From positions 3,038,001 to 3,102,000 of the forward strand of contig NC_089440.1 in assembly GCF_026210795.1 (NCBI RefSeq): a DNA stretch of 64,000 bases, written 5' to 3'. Below are positions 46,922 to 59,126 of this stretch, one piece after another; position 1 is the first letter of the stretch, and each line of letters begins with the position of its first letter. The position numbers and the translations under genes are program-made. This stretch comes from Rhizophagus irregularis (Eukaryota; Glomeromycota; Glomeromycetes; Glomerales; Glomeraceae). The notes under the pieces were generated by a model, which saw nothing but the letters and a program-made list of their open reading frames with translations, had not been told where the DNA came from and did no database searches.

Positions 46922-49696
46922 TTGTAAGCTACGAGAGTAAAAAAAAACGGCCGACTTGACGGGGGGAAAAAAATTAAAAATTCAAAAAAAAGAATAATCA
47001 ATTGGTTCTTCTTTTATTGTGCATTAAATAATCCGGAAAAAGTGAAATTAGGACAACAAGTTACCTTTTATGGTATGGAATCTATGTATGGTTATGTTAC
47101 ACCTATCTCACAAGTCATACAATAAAAGTGATCGACTCTGGATTTATTAAATATTTCTTCCCTCATAGAGTATCAAGTAACGCCGCAAATGTATCGACTT
47201 TGATAGGTCAGGGGGATTGTTCTTTGATATACTAATAATATAAATAAATATATGTATATCAATTAGGAAGCATACTGCAACTCTATCAAGATCGATACTT
47301 TTGCAGTAACGCCCGCTACGAATTTGGTGAGGGAATGTTTTCTTCATGAAAGTGAAAAAAAATTATGTATATACTTATGATCTGTTGAACTTGATGTATG
47401 CCGTATATCTTGCTTCAAGAAGAAAGCGATATCCTTTTTCCCCCCATAATTAGTTATTAAGTAATATGTATTAAGTAATTTATATTAAGTAATATGCTCA
47501 ACCTTATATCAACATAAACTCCTCAAAAAATTAAACCGCTATATTTCTAATTTGGTTTATTTCATTAAAAAAAAAATCTAATAATAGAAATATTAAAGTT
47601 TATCCGATAAAACTTTTCAATATTTTTACCATAGCATACATTTACTAAACAAATAATCAAAAATTTCCATAAAAAGCTTTCTATTTGAGTATATAATCGT
47701 TTCATAAATAGAAAACATTTACATTTGTTTTTGGATAATATTTGTTTTTTTTTTAGTTTTTTCTTTTTTTCTTTAACTATAAAATAAATACAAAAACTTT
47801 TTAATAATACCATATCACTAATAAAATTATTTACATACGAGGAAATCATAAATTAAATACATGTAAATAAACGCCTAAAATACTTAAAAAGGTGTATTAT
47901 TAAAAAAATAAAAAATATGGTCCAAATAATTTATCCGATTTTCATCTTAAATAAAACACGTGGTCGTACAGATGTGAGTTCTTGAAAAGAAAACGAAAAT
48001 AAGTAGGTAAAACAAAAAAATCTTTCCTCTATCTCATTAATAACGTAAAAAAGATGTAATGAAATATTGTTTATCTCATTAAGTCGGTATAGGAAGAATC
48101 AAATGAACCACAGATTGTTTAAATTTTGTATCACTATTTGTAGAATGTTTTTGTAAGAAAAGTCTTATACTGATTAGTAAACTCAAATGTTGAATATATA
48201 TGTTTCAAGTTAAGTATAAATGACTTAATTGACATTTATAATCACAAAAGTTGTCATTGCCTATTTCAAAACCAGTTTTCGGATACAACTTGAAATGGCA
48301 TAGTAATGATTGATTGTCATACATAGATACAAATAAAGATATGGTTTATAGAATTGAGAACTAAAGTTTAGAAGAAAATATTGTAATCGCGAATATATTA
48401 AGAAGATCTATTTGTCACACAAATACAAAATATAAATAATTCTACTATCTGCTGTGGCAAACTAGGGTGTGATGATTTTGATGAAATTTTGTGCATGCAT
48501 TCATAATTAACGCACCGATGAACAACATCGTTAATTTAACTTATAATAAAGGTGGAAATGATGGTTGTGGAACGGCATGGTACTATTTTGGAATTTTGAA
48601 TTTGACATTTGGATTTAGATCATTCGTGAAATGACAACTAGTAAATAGTCTACTTTGACAATAGTAAAGTTTGGGAATCTACTTCGAGAACTCTGGAAAT
48701 TTTTAAGCATACAAAATATTATATTTATGAAATAATCAAGTGTCAAAAAAAAGTAGGTTACGATGATAGCGGTTGGAATTCATTCCCGATTATGGACCAG
48801 TATTATGTATTGGTAATAAACCACATGTTGATTTTATAATTATTTCGATTTACGATACTTTTTAAATAAAATTTGAATACCTCTTTGATTCAATTTTATT
48901 TCTCGTTTCAATTAAAATAATTAAAAATTTGATTTATTACCACTTTTCATCATTAAACATATTAATTAAATCTCATGCGTATATGATTGCCAATTGGAAA
49001 ATACAAGATTCTATCATGCTGAATGTTTGATTTTGATCATTTATCACTTGATGGCTACTTACATAGAAATGGTATCCTTGTGAAATATAAGTGACAGAGA
49101 ATTAAAACCAACTTATGACCAACTTATGACGTGCGAAACTTTACGACACCAAGTTCATCTTTATTAATCCTGTTATCTAACATCGGATGGATTAACGTCG
49201 AACGATCTTTTCCCAAATGATTAATGCATATTTAGCATGTAAAATTCTTCGCCAAAGAATTAGAAAAGAAGTAGATTCTTTGCATCCTGTCCGAAATTAA
49301 GGTTGTGCCTTACCAAATTTATGAAATTCTTTTCAAGTAACGATAAATAAATTAAAAGTTTCATTCCATTCAACAATTCCTTGTCGTATTGTCGTATTTA
49401 CCAAATGCAAACGGACCTATTAAAGCTTCTGCTAAGAAATAGGAATGGTGTTAAGTTAAATACGATATTTATCAGAAAAATCAATTCGGAGGACAAATAT
49501 AGTATATTTAACCTCAGAATAATTACCTGACAAAGTTTCTGTCAAATTTGTGAATACATTATTACAAAATCATGAAAAGTTTCTTCAGTATTCTGTATTT
49601 ATTAACATGAAATTAATAAAACGTTTCAAGTATACGAAAACTTTGATCGAGATTGAAAAATAGGATAATTAGTTTCTTATCAGCTTATCCCTTCAG
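46922..49696. other. Long intergenic region
   Basis: AT-rich. Scattered open stretches (for example 47147-47347 and 47565-47849, minus) show no recognisable features. No gene was supported. Confidence 0.5.
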
Positions 49697-49873
49697 ATCC
49701 CCTATAAAAATTTTTAGAAAATTAATCACATATCGGAGTTTTTTTGGAATAAGAACTAAAAAAATGATCATTTATCGGACTTTTTCCCAGAAAATTTTTT
49801 ATAGAGCCCTATAAAAAATTTTTCAGAAAAATGATCATTTATCGGAGTTTTTTCCAGAATTCTTTTTATAGGC
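49697..49873. repeat. Degenerate tandem repeat, unit about 110 bp
   Basis: CCCTATAAAAATTTTTAGAA at 49697 recurs as CCCTATAAAAAATTTTTCAG near 49808. ATATCGGA or TTATCGGA followed by a T tract occurs three times within the block. It looks like an old tandem duplication with internal partial palindromes. Confidence 0.5.
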
Positions 49874-51627
49874 TGGTCATAGACCAGTCATAATTCAGAA
49901 AGAAGAAATTCTTTTAAATCTTTAAATGAATGCTATAGTATATACATATTAATACGACTATATCATATGTCATCATCTGCGTTTTAATTTTTTATTCACA
50001 TAATTAGCGGTTAAAACAGTTTAGTAGATAAATTTATGTAATAAATACAGGTATTTTTTGACAAAAAAAAAAAGTATTTTTTTTTTGTTTATATAGAAAA
50101 TTTAGGAATTTCATTGAAAAATACGTACACACACACATATATATAATCAATATATCAAAACTCGGAATATCCTGCTAAATTCATCTTTCTAAGCATTTAC
50201 TATATAAAGGTTCTTTAAAAAAGAAAAAAGGGTCAAATGACGAATAAAATCATTCATTATTTGTTTTTTTTTTGTACAAATTACAAGATAAGTAGAATAA
50301 AGGGGTTCTCAAGTTTATAAAGATGAAACTATCTATTAGTAGAAATCATGATTTATTAGCCCATCAGTTAAAAGATAAGTTAACTTTAATTTAAAGAGAG
50401 GAAATTATTTGTTACATCCATTAAATACATTAATAATTGTAATTAATCGAATTATAGAATAATAATAAGAAGAATAATAATTAAATATCAGATATACCTA
50501 ATTTGATATACTTAATAAGTTTCTTTACCCACGTACTGTACTTTTTTATTGTCGTACTTTATTTTTGTTATACAAAAATATTATTTTAGAATATTTGATT
50601 TATAAAATCATATTATTATTAATAAAAACGGTAAATATGGTAAATACTATAGATGGTGTCGAAAGGATAAAAATTGTTATCAATTATTAGAAAAAAATTA
50701 TTAAAAATTCCAAATTTGTTTATGATGAATCGTTGTACAATACTAAATTGGTTAAAAAAAAAAATATTAAGTGCATTTTTATAATAAATACTAAATCTGT
50801 TGTTAATAAGAAAAAAAATATATATAAATATAAATAACTGTAAAAATGTAATATTTATTTATTTGTTTGTTTGTTTATATTTAAGTATGGTTTTTATTTT
50901 AATTACTTTTTTTAATTTTTTGAATCACGTTACATTTGATCATTGAGAATTTTATCCGATTTTATTTTCCATAAAAAAAAAATGGTTTTCTATATTTTAT
51001 ATATTTTATATATTTTATATATACAGTATATAAGTTTCACTCATTAGATCTTTCCAGACAAAATTTATTAACTATTCGCGTGGAAATTTTTTTTATATAA
51101 ATAATTACAATAAAAGAAATTTTGGGCTTTCGCGTAATCAACTGCGCCAGATCGTGAGACAAATAAAATAATCAGCTGGATGGGAATATATGAATATATA
51201 TATGAACATATATACAGTATTTAATCGATGATCATTTGTATAATAAATAAAATAAATTTGGAATAAAAAAAAAGTAATCAAGAATGGGAATGTTTGAAAG
51301 TTATCAAAGATTCAATTTCCTTTTTCAAATTTATTGTGAAAAAGAATCCTAATGCATGGAATTAGAATCTTTCAATCATCCTAAAAAAGATTTAAAGTTT
51401 TTAAAATTACTTTTTATTATATAATATAATTTATAATAATAATTTGGTAAAACCGGAAGATCGGCTTAATCAACTTGTTTGGATTTTGAAAAATTTTTTA
51501 AAAAACACGTTTTTCACCTGTAATCGTAACACCACATATAAGTGGTTCGTTTCAACTAAAAGGATAAAAGGAAAAGGGAGTGCGTTTCGAAAAAAAAAAT
51601 AATATTACATCAGCCACAACATTACAC
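49874..51627. other. Intergenic region
   Basis: AT-rich with a TATATTTTATA run at about 50993-51021. No gene was seen. Confidence 0.5.
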
Positions 51628-51843
51628 TTACACACGTAAAACTTCTCCTGACGAATTTTTTCTGGTTGGTTGGACGATACCGAGGAAAGAAAATAATGAT
51701 AATTTGATTAACGATTGTACTTTTAATTCCAAATAAAGTTCCGTAAGTGGCGCAGCATCCAAATAATTTTTAAGAATTTCTGAATTTGGTGATGGTATTC
51801 CGTCATTAATAATATGAAACACCGAGTTGAATAAAAATGGCAT
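51628..51843 (-). CDS. Small hypothetical protein
   Basis: A 71-residue frame starting at the first ATG (51843) and ending at 51628. Its composition ('SPNSEILKNYLDAAPLTELY', 'KLSLFSFLGIVQPT') is less simple than surrounding AT-rich noise and looks protein-like. A GTAAGT sits exactly at its 3' end (about 51632), so it could be one exon of a larger gene. I do not recognise it and found no convincing partner exon. Confidence 0.3.
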   Translation of the reverse strand: MPFLFNSVFHIINDGIPSPNSEILKNYLDAAPLTELYLELKVQSLIKLSLFSFLGIVQPTRKNSSGEVLRV

Positions 51844-52430
51844 AATAATTAACAATGGTGTTGTATTATAAGAGTGTGAAAGAAAGAAAAAATTTAACAA
51901 TGGATTTAACAATGTGAGAAAAAAAAAATTATTTTTTTTTCACCTAAAAAAAATTCATTAATTTTTTTAATTATAAAAAAAAAAATTTTTTTTTTTACTG
52001 AAATTTATTTATTTATTTATTTATTTATTTTATTTCGCCACTAAAATTATTTTTACCCGATTGTAATGTGTAATGCAATGCAAAAAAAAAAAACTATATA
52101 GTTTTTTAATGTTTGTATTATGTGAGACTGTAGTATTTTTTTTTTTTTTGTCATCAACAAAAAAAGTTACAGAAAAGCAATAAACTTAAAAATTAATTGA
52201 TACCCACCCATTGTTCATCATTTATGCTCTTTTGTTTTTTTGTGATAAAAAAAATTTGTATAAATAGGAATGGTCGCTGTACAGGATTTTTTTTTTTTCT
52301 CAGTCATTAAAAAAAAAAAAATTTTTTTTCTTTTTTTATTCCTATTAAAATTATTATTTATATTGATTACTTTAAATTGTTTTTATATATATAACGTCCC
52401 ACTTCAAAATTTTATTTTTTTTTTTCAAAA
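51844..52430. other. Intergenic, simple-sequence DNA
   Basis: Dominated by poly-T/poly-A runs and an ATTT microsatellite (about 52005-52030). No gene was seen. Confidence 0.5.
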
Positions 52431-52524
52431 AAAATTATTAAAATCTTTTAAACAAAATTATTAAAATCTTTTTAAACAAAATTATTAAAATCTTTTTAAA
52501 CAAAATTATTAAAATCTTTTAAAC
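52431..52524. repeat. Four tandem copies of a 23-24 bp unit in the leader of the Gag-MIR gene
   Basis: AAAATTATTAAAATCTTTTA plus AAC repeats at 52431-52453, 52454-52477, 52478-52501 and 52502-52524, differing only by one T in a T run. It lies 116 bases before the start codon at 52640, in the promoter or 5' leader. Confidence 0.85.
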
Positions 52525-52639
52525 AAAATTTTAAAAAAAATTTTAAAAAATTTCCTTTTAATTTTCTTTCTTTTAAATAAAAAAAAACTTCTTTTTTTTT
52601 TTAAAAAAAAACTTTTTATAATAATATAAACTTGGATAA

Positions 52640-53845
52640 ATGTCAGACCATTTCGGTAGTTCATGTAAATTACCGCTCATAGCAGTAACAGTTCATCCAA
52701 GTAAATACAATGGAACTCAAGACCCAGAATCATGGTTACAAGATTTAAGATTTTTTTGTCGTTTGCATGGTATAGAAGAAGAGAGTGAAATAGTTTCATT
52801 CGCAATATTAAAAGTGGATCCAATGATTTTTATACCGAAAAAAACTTGTACATTCACAGGATTTTTAAATGCATTGAAATCTCATATCACATTTCATGTA
52901 ATGAATGCTTCGGCTTTACATAATTTACGTTGTATACAATATAATCCAAAAGAAGATATGACGGATTTTATTTCCAAATTTTTATCTTTATGTCGTACTG
53001 CAAACATTACAAGTTTAGAAGAACAAAAAACTTATCTATTAAATAGTTTATTAGATGATAATATTAGGAATATTTTAGCAAGTAAATTTAGAAATGTTGA
53101 TGATTTTGATTGGGTTATAAGATTATTTCAAGGGATAATGTATGAATATCCTATGCATCAAATTAGATATGGTTCAAAAATTACAATCAAACATTGTTCT
53201 ACTGGTAATTTTTTATCTCATGGTGAACAGATTCCAATTGAAACCGATTCTCAATTATCAAAGGTTAGTTCGCTTATATATGCATGTGCTTTTTTTAAAA
53301 GACTATCATCGAGTTTACCGCTCATATATGCATGTGCTTTTTATTGAGTCTAAAATTTTCTTTTCTATTTAGGTATCTTGTGATGGTATGTCAAGACCTG
53401 CCGCCAATGAAATTTGGATCGTATCATCACCTTATGGTGAAAATAAAGTTCCTGGTGATCCTATTCATTATAATTCTATCATTAGTTTGAAACATGAAAC
53501 AACAGGAGGTAGTTTACATGCTACTGAAAATAATGGTAAGTAAATCTAAAGATCTTTCTTTTTTGATGAATTTTTTTAAGGAATGATCTAAGAATTGATT
53601 TACTTTTTGTAGTATGGTCATTTATGGGCAGAAGTGAAAATAGTAATTGGCTCGTCAGACGTCACACCACAGAGCCTGGATACCATAATGATCCAAATGG
53701 CGTATGGGCGATTGGTGATATTATCATTTTGGAGAACGTTTCAAATAAGTTACCACTTTATAGTAATGATAATCATAATGTATCATTAGATGGTGATGGT
53801 TATGAAGAAAATAATAAGTGGTACGCCGAAATTGCTGGACAATAA
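52640..53845 (+). CDS. Gag-capsid-like domain fused to MIR domain
   Basis: Three exons, 52640-53263, 53373-53535 and 53613-53845, in phase, about 339 residues. Residues ~15-170 resemble a Ty3-type Gag capsid: 'KYNGTQDPESWLQDLRFFCR' near the start, then a run of helices and 'DMTDFISKFLSLC..A.I' in the region corresponding to the capsid C-terminal lobe. From ~180 the protein becomes a MIR-type beta-trefoil: 'IRYGSKITIKHCSTGNFLSH', 'EIWIVSSPYG', 'ISLKHETTGGSLHA', 'NWLVRRHT', 'GDIIILENVS', 'NKWYAEIA'. MIR domains occur in protein O-mannosyltransferases and IP3/ryanodine receptors. Here there is no signal peptide or membrane segment, so it is probably cytosolic. There is no protease, reverse transcriptase or LTR nearby, and the gene is spliced, which points to domestication. 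Its role is unknown. Related Gag-MIR proteins may exist elsewhere in this lineage. Confidence 0.82.
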
Positions 53846-56800
53846 TTTTTTTTGATCTTGTTCTCTTTTTTTTATTTGGATCATTAAAACACCCTTCTTT
53901 GTAAAAAATGTATATTAGATATTTAGATTATTATTATTGTATTATGATATTATTATATTATTTTATTTAGCATTTTTAGTTTGTACTCTCTTTTTTCTTT
54001 TTTTTTTTTTTTTTTTACTATAATAAATCAATAATGAAAATATATAATAATAAATGAAAGATTTTTTTTTAGATAGTAAACATGATTTTATGTGGGTTAT
54101 TTTTTATTTCACGTGAAATTTCGCTAAAGTACATATTACAGAAGTACAAAATAGTACTTTTTGTATTCCCGCCAACTTAATCGCTCGTACCGTTCATACG
54201 CAGTATACAGTACATGATAATGACGCAGCCAAATCACTAAAAGATTATTAAGGTGGGGTTGAATCCAATAACGTAAAATTTAAAGTTGACATTTTGGCGT
54301 ATTAGGGTATCAGGGTATTACTTTATTTAACTTTTTTTATAAAAAAAATTATATCCATTTTAATTATGACATTTATGACATCAAATGATTTTATCACAGA
54401 TAACTACGTAATCATTTACAAATTTTGAATGAATGCACCTTACTTTTTATGGGTTAAAATGCATAAATGAAAAGGTTATATTATTTTCCTAGTTCTTAGT
54501 TAGGAAAGTTGAAGTAACAGAAACAATAGGATTTTTTAAAATGTGTGCGTATAAATTTGTTCACATGTTTCAAAATTTTGGTAACGTGTACATTTTGTGA
54601 TTTAATGTTAACCAAATTTTTCTATATTGATGTGGAATCCTTTTATTCAATGGGCAAAACTTTTTTTGATTTTTTTTTTCTTGTGTATGATGAAATATTT
54701 GAAACTTTTTTTCGATTGATTTTTATGACGTTGCTTATGTCATGAAACTGTTTATCTTCTGTCTGCAAAAGGAATAATAATAAATTTTGAATCTATTGAC
54801 AGTTTAAATGTTTCATCATAAAATAACTCGCTTTATACCGTAAATGTATTACTGTAAATAATATAATTTTAACGATATTTAGAAAACATTTTATTGATAA
54901 ATTATTTTAAATTTTAATTTTCAGGTTAATTTTATTTGTTTATTTATTATTTGTTTGTTGTTTTTTCTTTTTTAAATATAAAATTGACAGATCTTTACAA
55001 TCAAATAATAGTTTTTTTTCAAAGAAAGAAAAACGAACAATGTCTCATGTTTCATACAAAAACACGTGTTTATAATATATCTATAGTATAAATGGTTTAG
55101 GTTACGTAATGATCACCGAAAGAATAGAATTATTTACTTAGTCAAAGATTGGAATTAATTTGGATTGTCTTATTAATCAATAACAAAGAAATTTTTTTTT
55201 TTTTTTTTTAAAGTTTTTCCTTTTTTTTCAGTAAATATTACATATATTAACATAAAACTCTCATACAGTACATATAGTATATATAGTATAATAGTATACA
55301 ATAATACTATATTCCCCAAGTTCTTAACTCTGTAACTCGACTCAATCAAAAATTTTCATATTGTTCATTCATTCATTCATTCATCTTTTTTTTTATTTTA
55401 TTTCCTTCTTTCATTCTTTCATTCTATTTATTCATTCATTCCTTCATTCCTTCTTCTTTTGATGAATATTTTAATGTGATTATTGAAAAAAAGTTAATAT
55501 GTATAATGCGCATAAAAATATTATATTGCTTATAATAAACTCCAAATAGGATATTTTCTCCCATCAATCATTAGAAATTGCATATTTATTTGTGGCGTAG
55601 TCAGTTAGATCGCCCAAAAACTTTCATTTAAAAAAAAGCTTATTGTTGCTCCTCACTTCCAAATTTCAAAATTATTATTATTAAATAAATAATATATTTT
55701 ATTCAGTATATTGTTGTTTTTTGATGCTTTAATGCTTTCTAATGCTTTTTGATATCCTCAAATATTTACATTCTTTGAAACAAAGCATCTTTTTTTTTTT
55801 TCAACAGCATTCTTTTTGCATGGAAATCTTTAAAAATCTTTTTAAAATCTTAAAACCGGTTTCGATCCTAATTTACCCTGGTTTCAATTTTTTTTTTATA
55901 ATTGACTTTATTGTTCTGTTAAAGTGTTAAAGATCATTATTTGAACAATGGCTTGGTAGTTGGGTATATTGCATGATTTATTTTAAGTAAACTGGCTTAA
56001 ATATGGCTTAAAATATTTTGATATTTTGAACAAACAAAAAAAATAATATATATAAATATATATTTTTTTTTTATATACATATTATTAAATAACTACGTAA
56101 ATATGCATAATGTATATTGAATATCTTGTGGGTAAAAAAATATGTGTACTCTTTTGACGGGCTGTAGAATGAATTTTTAATAATAATCTTTAATGCAAAA
56201 GGCATTTGAAAAAAATATTATATGCTGCAATTGATGCATTTTTATTATATCAAATATGGTTCATGGCGTTTTAAGATGAATAAATGGTGACGCAGATCTG
56301 AAATGTATTCAATGTATGATCGTCTTAATTTCTTAATATTTTAGCCCAACATTATAAAAAAAAATTAATATAACAACAATGAATACAATTTTAAATGAAT
56401 GATCGTGATCACAATGTTTATTTTGATCTATATATATACATAGTAGGGCGTAAAACTTTACTCCTGATTAGTTGCAAAATTTGGGCATTACAACAGTATA
56501 ATTACGCCATTTCCTCGATCTAAATTAATTACGCCGTCAAAAAAAATTGCCGTAATGTCTCTATAATTGTGTAATGCCATAACAATAAGCCGCAAAATTT
56601 TCTTAGTTCCGATAATTCTATAAACTGACAATAATATAATAATGTTATAAGCCACAATTCTGTAATTCCGTAATTCTATGAGTTATTTTTCAATTGGTTT
56701 ATTCACGGGACAATTTTTATTTTTCAGGAATTAGGATGTTCCCGACATTTTTATTAAAAATATTCATTTCTACATTTATTTTAATAATAAAATTTTCTCA

Positions 56801-56872
56801 TCACATTTCATTGTGAAAGCGACTGGTAAGTTGTATATATATTTGTATTATTTATTTCATGGGGAGTTGGAA
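53846..56872. other. Long intergenic region
   Basis: AT-rich with ATTC microsatellites at about 55365-55385 and 55405-55455. No gene was supported. Confidence 0.5.
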
Positions 56873-56911
56873 ATAATAGGTTTTTTTCCCGAAGGGAAAA
56901 AAACCCTATTG
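56873..56911. repeat. Near-perfect short hairpin
   Basis: AATAGGTTTTTTTCCC and its inverse GGGAAAAAAACCCTATT face each other across GAA. It is a stable stem in AT-rich DNA with no gene directly upstream, so a transcription-terminator reading is not supported here. Confidence 0.7.
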
Positions 56912-57650
56912 TTTTCCTTCCCAGGAAATAAATGGGTAATCCCCTGGAGCGTGTCACTCATTAAATATTAACTATTTTAACTATTTTAAACTAAAATTAG
57001 TAATTTCCCGGCTATCTATATATGAGACCGGGAAATAACTAAACGAAGATTCCCGGTCATTTATAAACTCAGCTAATCACTCGCAATTTTTAAAAATTAG
57101 TATGAAGGTGATCATGAGTGACACTTAGTGCGACAGGGGATTATAATAATAAATTTTTCTCTTCCATTCCACACCACATTTCATTGTGAAAGTGACTGGT
57201 ATTTTAATAATAAAATTTTCTCATCATTTTATTCCACATCATGAAAGCCACATCACATTTTTTAGATTGTTGCGCAGTAATAGAAGCCATTAGTATCTTG
57301 AAATTACTTTCTACTGGAGAAACAATTTGAATATAACCCTATTGAAAATGATAGTTCCATACTTTCTATAGATTGTAAAGCAGTAATTCACTTGTGGTTT
57401 GGGTGTAGGTTGTGCTCGCCATGATTCTGTCATTAGTGTCATGCAATGTAGATGATTATATTTTTCATATCATTCAATTGAAATGATTTTAATAAAAATT
57501 ATATATTACAATGACTAATACATTTATACAATTATAAAATTATAAAAAATTAAGAATGAAAAATTTCAAGTTTTTTTCTTAAATACTAAATGAGCGAACT
57601 TTATAATTTTGTAATCAATTTTTTTTTTATTAGAGATTGACGGATGGTAT
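56912..57650. other. Intergenic region with short direct and inverted repeats
   Basis: A GACCGGGAA / TTCCCGGTC inverted pair occurs at about 57025-57060. The string CACATTTCATTGTGAAAG occurs near 56802 and again near 57175, next to the string AATAATAAAATTTTCTCATC in both places (order reversed). No gene was seen. Confidence 0.5.
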
Positions 57651-57831
57651 CCCAGTAAAAAGTCCTGTACTGAATTCATATTAGGTTTGTATTGAATTTA
57701 TACATGAGCCCGTTTGGTACGAAAAATTGGACCATAAATGGGATAAAATTAAAATAAATATGGCCAAATTTTATACCGAATGGGCTCATTTCATAATTGG
57801 CCTATATTTGGTACAAGAACTTTTTACTGGG
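57651..57831. mobile_element. Palindromic foldback/MITE element
   Basis: The outer arms CCCAGTAAAAAGTCCTGTAC (57651-57670) and GTACAAGAACTTTTTACTGGG (to 57831) are inverted. The inner arms ATGAGCCCGTTTGGTACGAA (57704-) and CCGAATGGGCTCAT (to 57789) are also inverted about nearly the same centre. This is a degenerate palindrome of 181 bp, and the 8-bp array starts 65 bases downstream. Confidence 0.65.
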
Positions 57832-57895
57832 TATGATTTGGAGTTTAAAGAAGTGCGATTTTGGAAATTCAAATCGTTTCACGATGACAACAGTC

Positions 57896-58442
57896 GCGAC
57901 ATTACAACATTACGGCATTACAATGTTACGACATTACGACATTACAGCATTGCGACATTACGTTACGGCATTACGACATTGCGACATTACTACATTACGG
58001 CATTACGGCATTACGTTACGACATTACGACATTACGGCATTACGACATTGCGACATTGCGACATTACGGCATTACGTTACGGCATTACGGCATTGCGACA
58101 TTACGGCATTACGACATTACGGTATTACGACATTACGACATTGCGACATTGTGACATTACGGCATTACGGCATTACGGCATTGCAACATTGCGACATTGC
58201 GCATTACGGCATTACGGTATTACGGCATTGCGACATTACGGCATTACGTTACGACATTACGACATTACGGCATTACGGTATTACGGCGTTGCGACATTAC
58301 GGCATTACGTTACGACATTACGGCATTACGGCATTACGGCATTGCGACATTGCGACATTGCGACATTACGACATTACGACATTACTTTACGACATTACGT
58401 TACGACATTACGGCATTGCTACATTATTACATTAGACATTGC
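57896..58442. repeat. 8-bp tandem array, unit G(A/G)CATT(A/G)C
   Basis: About 550 bp built almost entirely from the octamer GACATTAC and its variants GGCATTAC and GACATTGC, with occasional 5-bp GTTAC inserts. Each junction makes a CpG, so CpGs recur about every 8 bp in an otherwise CpG-poor, AT-rich region. The unit contains no plus-strand stop in any phase, so all three forward frames are open with a period of eight residues (such as 'TLRHYGIT'). This explains the overlapping open frames, which I do not call genes. Confidence 0.92.
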
Positions 58443-59126
58443 AAAAGGCACTACAATAATTTAGCACGTTGTTTGAAAAAAAAAGTATGTTAGACAGTTA
58501 AATCTTGAATATAAATTACAAGAATTTTATAGGTGAAATTTTAGTCTAAAAAATTATTTAATTTTATTTGTCTTAGATAATAATTTATTCTAAACTTTCT
58601 CGCCTGTATAAGCTGATTTAAGAAGTTTATCATTTTTTTTTTATGAGTTTCAGAATTAACAAATGGATATATTGTATAATTTAGCATAAAATGAGTTTTT
58701 GCACTTTTATATCTCGAAAATAGATGTTGCCCGAATTTTTTTATCATGGGTCTTTAGTTTTATCTAGTAATTCTTAGATTTTATTTCCTTACGTGTTTTT
58801 TTTAAAATAGATCGTAACTCAATTACGATTAGAAATTTAGAATTATAGCTAGTGGTAAATTTGCGGTGCGTACACATTTTTTATTCGAATTTTCGAAGTG
58901 ATCTATACTTTATTATCAGTTATATACATAAGAATTTTTTTTACAGATAAATAATAAAAAAAGACATTTAGGAAACTGGCTAAGTTACGTCAAACATCTT
59001 TATTAAAAAATATACGTCATTACAGATTATATTGCACGACTTTTCACTGACTTTATTTTTTTGACCATTATAATTATTTTTCGCAATGTGATGACATCGA
59101 TGACATTAATGTCACAATATTAAGAT
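58443..59126. other. Intergenic region
   Basis: AT-rich with no gene recognised. Confidence 0.5.

Noticed and set aside
56873-56911. Intrinsic transcription terminator
   Set aside because: The hairpin is strong but the DNA is eukaryotic and no gene ends there.
57896-58442. CRISPR-like array
   Set aside because: The unit is 8 bp and contiguous with no spacers, in a eukaryotic genome; it is a simple tandem repeat.
57727-58493. Three overlapping plus-strand open frames of 98-245 residues rich in 'TLRHYGIT'
   Set aside because: They are translations of the 8-bp array, which has no stop in any forward phase; no start context or non-repeat coding sequence supports them.
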